Origin: Lagopus muta
Taxonomy: Eukaryota > Chordata > Aves > Galliformes > Phasianidae
Direction: 5' to 3'
Length of the DNA: 64,000 nucleotides
NCBI RefSeq assembly: GCF_023343835.1
Contig: NC_064434.1
Coordinates: 22,549,505-22,613,504, forward strand
Below the pieces are notes generated by a model. The model did not search any database and was not told the origin of the DNA. It saw only the letters and a program-made list of their open reading frames with translations. Positions 61,166 through 64,000 of this stretch are shown here, one piece after another. Numbering within the stretch: position 1 is the stretch's first letter; each line of letters starts with the position of its first letter. Made by a program: the position numbers and the translations under genes.

Positions 61166-61450
61166 GAAAGGCTATAAAAGCAAATCACCGCCCGAGACTG
61201 CACAGCAGAACCGCAAACTGGGTCTCGACGCCAATCCGGCCGTTCCCCCTCCTCCTGTACCTCCCCCGCCACGCACACCACTCCCACTCCATCCCCCGGC
61301 CCTCCCCGGCGCGCTGTGCTGGCTGTGGGCGGTCCCGGGCGAGGCGGTTTGGGGGCTGGCCGGTGCTGACTGGCGGCGCTCCGACTTGGCGCCTCGTGCG
61401 CGGCGGTGCCGTCAGTGCGCGCTGTGCCTTCTAAAGGCGCTGCTGAGTTT
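60940..61450 (-). promoter_or_regulatory. CpG island, block copy 4 (upstream of gene D), unique right half
   Basis: CpG-rich up to about 61450. The part from 61165 is unrelated in detail to the other three islands. On the - strand gggggag|gtacagg offers a donor. A + strand tataaaag lies at 61173-61180. Promoter role inferred only. Confidence 0.4.
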
Positions 61451-61586
61451 CGGGTTTTTGCCCCTCATGAGGCCAGCTCGCCCAGTTAACTCTGGGGAAC
61501 GCCTGTAAGAGAGAACGGGGAAGCCCTCCGATGTGTGAGGAGCAGCAAGATGTCACTGAGCACGACTATAACGTCAGTAGTGGGAC

Positions 61587-61592
61587 TTTATT
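61587..61592 (-). terminator. GSTA: Polyadenylation signal of GSTA gene E
   Basis: AATAAA on the gene strand, about 190 bases past the stop, in a context related to genes B-D (gggactttatttgagg on +). Confidence 0.6.
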
Positions 61593-61784
61593 TGAGGAAA
61601 ACTTAAGTATTTAAGACAATTTCATCCAGTGTACCTCCTAATTGAGTGATTTGCTTTGGAAGTGTTTGCTGTAGGCAAAAGAAAGAGACATCACAAACCT
61701 TCTCAGTAATTTCATTAATTTCACTTTGCTTATCAGCAAACACAAAGACAAAAAAAAGGAGCTTTGGTGGGTTTAGGTTGATGT

Positions 61785-63789
61785 TCACTGGAAAATTGCC
61801 ATCAGCTTTGGTATGTCTTTTTCCTGTAGAGTTGGTTTCCTCTGGCTGCCAGGCTGCAGGAATTTTTTGATGTTGGGGATATTGCTCATTCTTGCTTTAA
61901 AACTCTACAAAACAAAAGGGAAACAGCACTGTGCTTAAGAACAACGGCAGCTATCAGAACAGAGGTTTTTTAGGTTTTTTACATGAGCCTGGCAGGTCCC
62001 CAGTAGCACCATTCTAGGTCCAGTCCTGTAGTGTGTTTATAAATGATCTGGATGTACGACTCAAATGCATCCAAAGGAGGTTTGCAGATGATCCTAAGAG
62101 GAGCACTTGACTCCCCAAAGGGTACTGTGCGGCCTCACCTCCAGCAGTGCGTGCAGGTTTGGGTGCCACAATATTACAAGGATGATAAACTGCCAGGGAG
62201 TGTCCAAAGGAGGGCTACCAAGAAGGTGCAGGGTCAGAATGGACATGGAACAGGCTGCCCAGGGCGGTGGGCACCGCCCCAAAAGGCCAGAGTTCAATGA
62301 CAATGCTCTCAGACAGAGTTTCAATTTTGGGTGGTCCTGTGTGGAGCCAGGAGCTGGAATTGATGATCTAAAGGTCCCTTCCAACTCGAGATATCATGGT
62401 ATCTTAAGAATGTATGCTTCAACCTACTATACATTTCAATACCCTGGTGGCTGAGGTCACAGAAAACCACCATAACTATCAGTATTTCAGGCTGGCCAGT
62501 ACCACTTAGAGTATTTGACTTTTCGTTTCTTAACTTCCCATCATTTTCTCAACCAATTTAAATCAGTGTTCTGCTGTGCTTTATTTCCTTTAAAACTGTC
62601 TATGCAATTACCTGCAAGAGAGGAAATTTTGCAAGTGCATCAGGCTTGCACTCTTCCACCACTAAAATGGTTTCCAGTAAACTCACATCTGCTCTGCTCA
62701 TCTTGTTGCCAACAAGAAAGTCATGCCCGTGGTCTTTCAAAACCTAAAAACACGGAACAGGGAACAGAAGCAGGTGTGATATGTGACATGCCACTTAATG
62801 TTACTTCAAGTCTTTCTCTCATGGAATTGTCCCTGAAGCAAGAAGAAGTAGTGAGAACATCTGTACTGCAAGCAGATCACCACTCTGTCATCACAGCCAT
62901 TCTACATCTGTCCTTTCCCTTCCACAGCTTTTCTTCTCTTTTTCCTGGCAGCTGAGGTCTAGCCCTCTTGCCTTCCGTTCTGTAGCCCCTGTAATTGAGC
63001 ACTTCCTCACTCAGTGTTGGTCTACACATCATGGAACACAACCAGCACTGTACAACATTTGCAAGAGACACAAATTCAGCCCAGGCCATTGCAGGAGATC
63101 TTGGTCTCTTTCAAATGATGGGTAGCTCCCTTCTTTCTCACTTGTTTCTGCTTCAGTTGGGGGAATATTGCACTGGGGCTCTCTGCATGTAGCCCGTGCC
63201 TCAGTTTCTTGACATCCTGCTTCCAGCTCACCCATCTCCCTTTTTTTCCTTTTTCAATTACAAAAGGGCCTGCAATCCTTCTTCTGTGTGTGTGCTGCAA
63301 TGCTTCTAATGCACGTTTGGTCAGAGGCTCCTGTACTTCAGGAGGAGGCTTCAGGTAGAACCCAGTGCTACTGTGGCTTTTTTCTGAAGCAAATGCAGAC
63401 TGAAACATGGACATCTGTGGAACTCAGTGTGTCCTGGCTTGTTGCAGCTCTGCATATCTCCTAGATCTGCAGTGTCTTCTGTCTCCTCTGAGGTGTTCTG
63501 TCTCCAGCCTTATCTCACTCCCACCTCAGCCAAAGCATTTACATGGAATTTTTCCTTTCCTTTTGTCTGAATAAAAAGACTGTGTAGACCAGGAATGAAG
63601 TTTCAGGAAAACAATATTAATTAAGCTACTAAATTTTTGCCACGCACCTTCTCGAAGACTGGGAAATATCTGTTTGCAGCCTTGTCCAAAGCATTAGCAA
63701 GATGTTCCCCCTTTTTATCTGCTGGTTGGACAACGTTCATCATGATTAACTCATACAGATCTGCCAATCCTTCCGCATACATGTCAATT
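61785..63789 (-). CDS. GSTA: Alpha-class glutathione S-transferase, gene E (last three exons; 5' part beyond window)
   Basis: Exons in gene order: 63789-63648 (142 nt), 62743-62612 (132) and 61904-61785 (120), open and GT-AG. They encode residues equivalent to 92-221. Asp101 and Arg131 (NRYFPVFEK) are present. Exon 5 has [19 protein letters not shown], exon 6 [15 protein letters not shown], and the tail [20 protein letters not shown] ends LMAIFQ. This resembles the chicken protein named GSTA1 as I recall it, more than it resembles B, C or D. Exons 1-4 lie past base 64000. Confidence 0.9.
61990..62400 (+). mobile_element. Shortened old CR1, gene E intron 6
   Basis: gtgtttataaatgatctgga (FINDLD) and ggtttgcagatgatcctaag (FADD), then the block cagtgcgtgcaggtttgggt and the tail ggtcccttccaactcgagat. 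It is a better preserved but internally deleted relative of the intron 6 CR1 in genes B-D. Confidence 0.75.
63142..63399 (-). other. Phase 0-0 open cassette, gene E intron 5
   Basis: Same cassette, still open. The donor-like end has changed from cag|gtgaga to caa|gtgaga, and there are few amino-acid changes against gene B. Confidence 0.25.
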
Positions 63790-64000
63790 CTGAAAGGAAC
63801 AGATCTAGTTGGTCAAGTCAAATAGTGAAGGTCAGAATATTGGAACAGGAACAAACTTAAACCCATCAGTAAAAGGCTGTGCTCCTTCATTTTTCACCAG
63901 GGCAGATACTTCTCTGTATTAAGTTTTTTCAAATATGAATACAGAATTGCATATTGACATTGGTGTATCCAAACCGATGCCAAAGCTCTCATTAGCTATG

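Noticed and set aside
61173-61180. tataaaag on the + strand in CpG-block copy 4
   Set aside because: It points away from the GSTA genes and no + strand exon follows; kept only as a note within the island.
1-64000. CRISPR arrays, bacterial-type operons or defence systems
   Set aside because: All repeats are explained by segmental duplication, LINEs, mariner or simple repeats; gene structure is vertebrate throughout.

Overview
The window is nuclear DNA from a bird, most likely a galliform close to chicken. The evidence is split genes with GT-AG introns, many CR1 LINE pieces whose 3' ends carry the ATTCTGTG octamer, and an internally deleted mariner element of the chicken Galluhop type. The two recognised loci, TMEM14A followed by alpha-class glutathione S-transferase (GSTA) genes, lie side by side in the known vertebrate TMEM14A-GSTA neighbourhood.

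Layout. 1-5.3 kb: gene-poor flank with two CR1 fragments. 5.34-12.7 kb: TMEM14A on the + strand, with a CpG-island promoter, four coding exons and a 101-residue product. 12.7-14.5 kb: intergenic. 14.5-64 kb: a head-to-tail array of five GSTA genes, all on the - strand. I call them A (14727-20334), B (25219-30783), C (37134-42601), D (48594-56085) and E (61785 to beyond the window; only its last three exons are here). A to D each have six coding exons with the family's standard sizes (87, 52, 133, 142, 132 and 120 or 123 nt) and no disabling change, giving 222, 221, 221 and 221 residues. Genes B, C and D also have a small non-coding first exon with a TATA-like box. A GC/CpG-rich block lies further upstream of genes A to D.

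The array has expanded recently. The units 34314-45771 and 45772-59252 are near-identical, and proteins C and D differ at one residue (Ser/Pro 179). A third partial copy follows at 59253-61165. Gene B and the flank of gene A are older relatives of the same unit. Unit length differs through copy-specific events: a 2-kb CR1 inserted in a mariner in intron 2 of D, a 3'-end CR1 in intron 4 of C and D but not B, a likely LTR fragment near B, a nested CR1 pair in intron 6 of B, and a 665-bp difference in intron 1 bounded by a 6-bp repeat.

The most unusual signals are these. Intron 5 is much better conserved between B and E than the exon next to it, and in all four copies it holds an 86-codon, phase 0-0 open cassette with splice-like ends. 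Exon 4 is nearly identical across the array while other exons diverge. The CpG blocks are mosaic in structure. The CR1 in gene D has an odd 5' junction. All are sequence observations that need transcripts or comparative data to settle. I found no defence system, CRISPR array or other prokaryotic-type feature.
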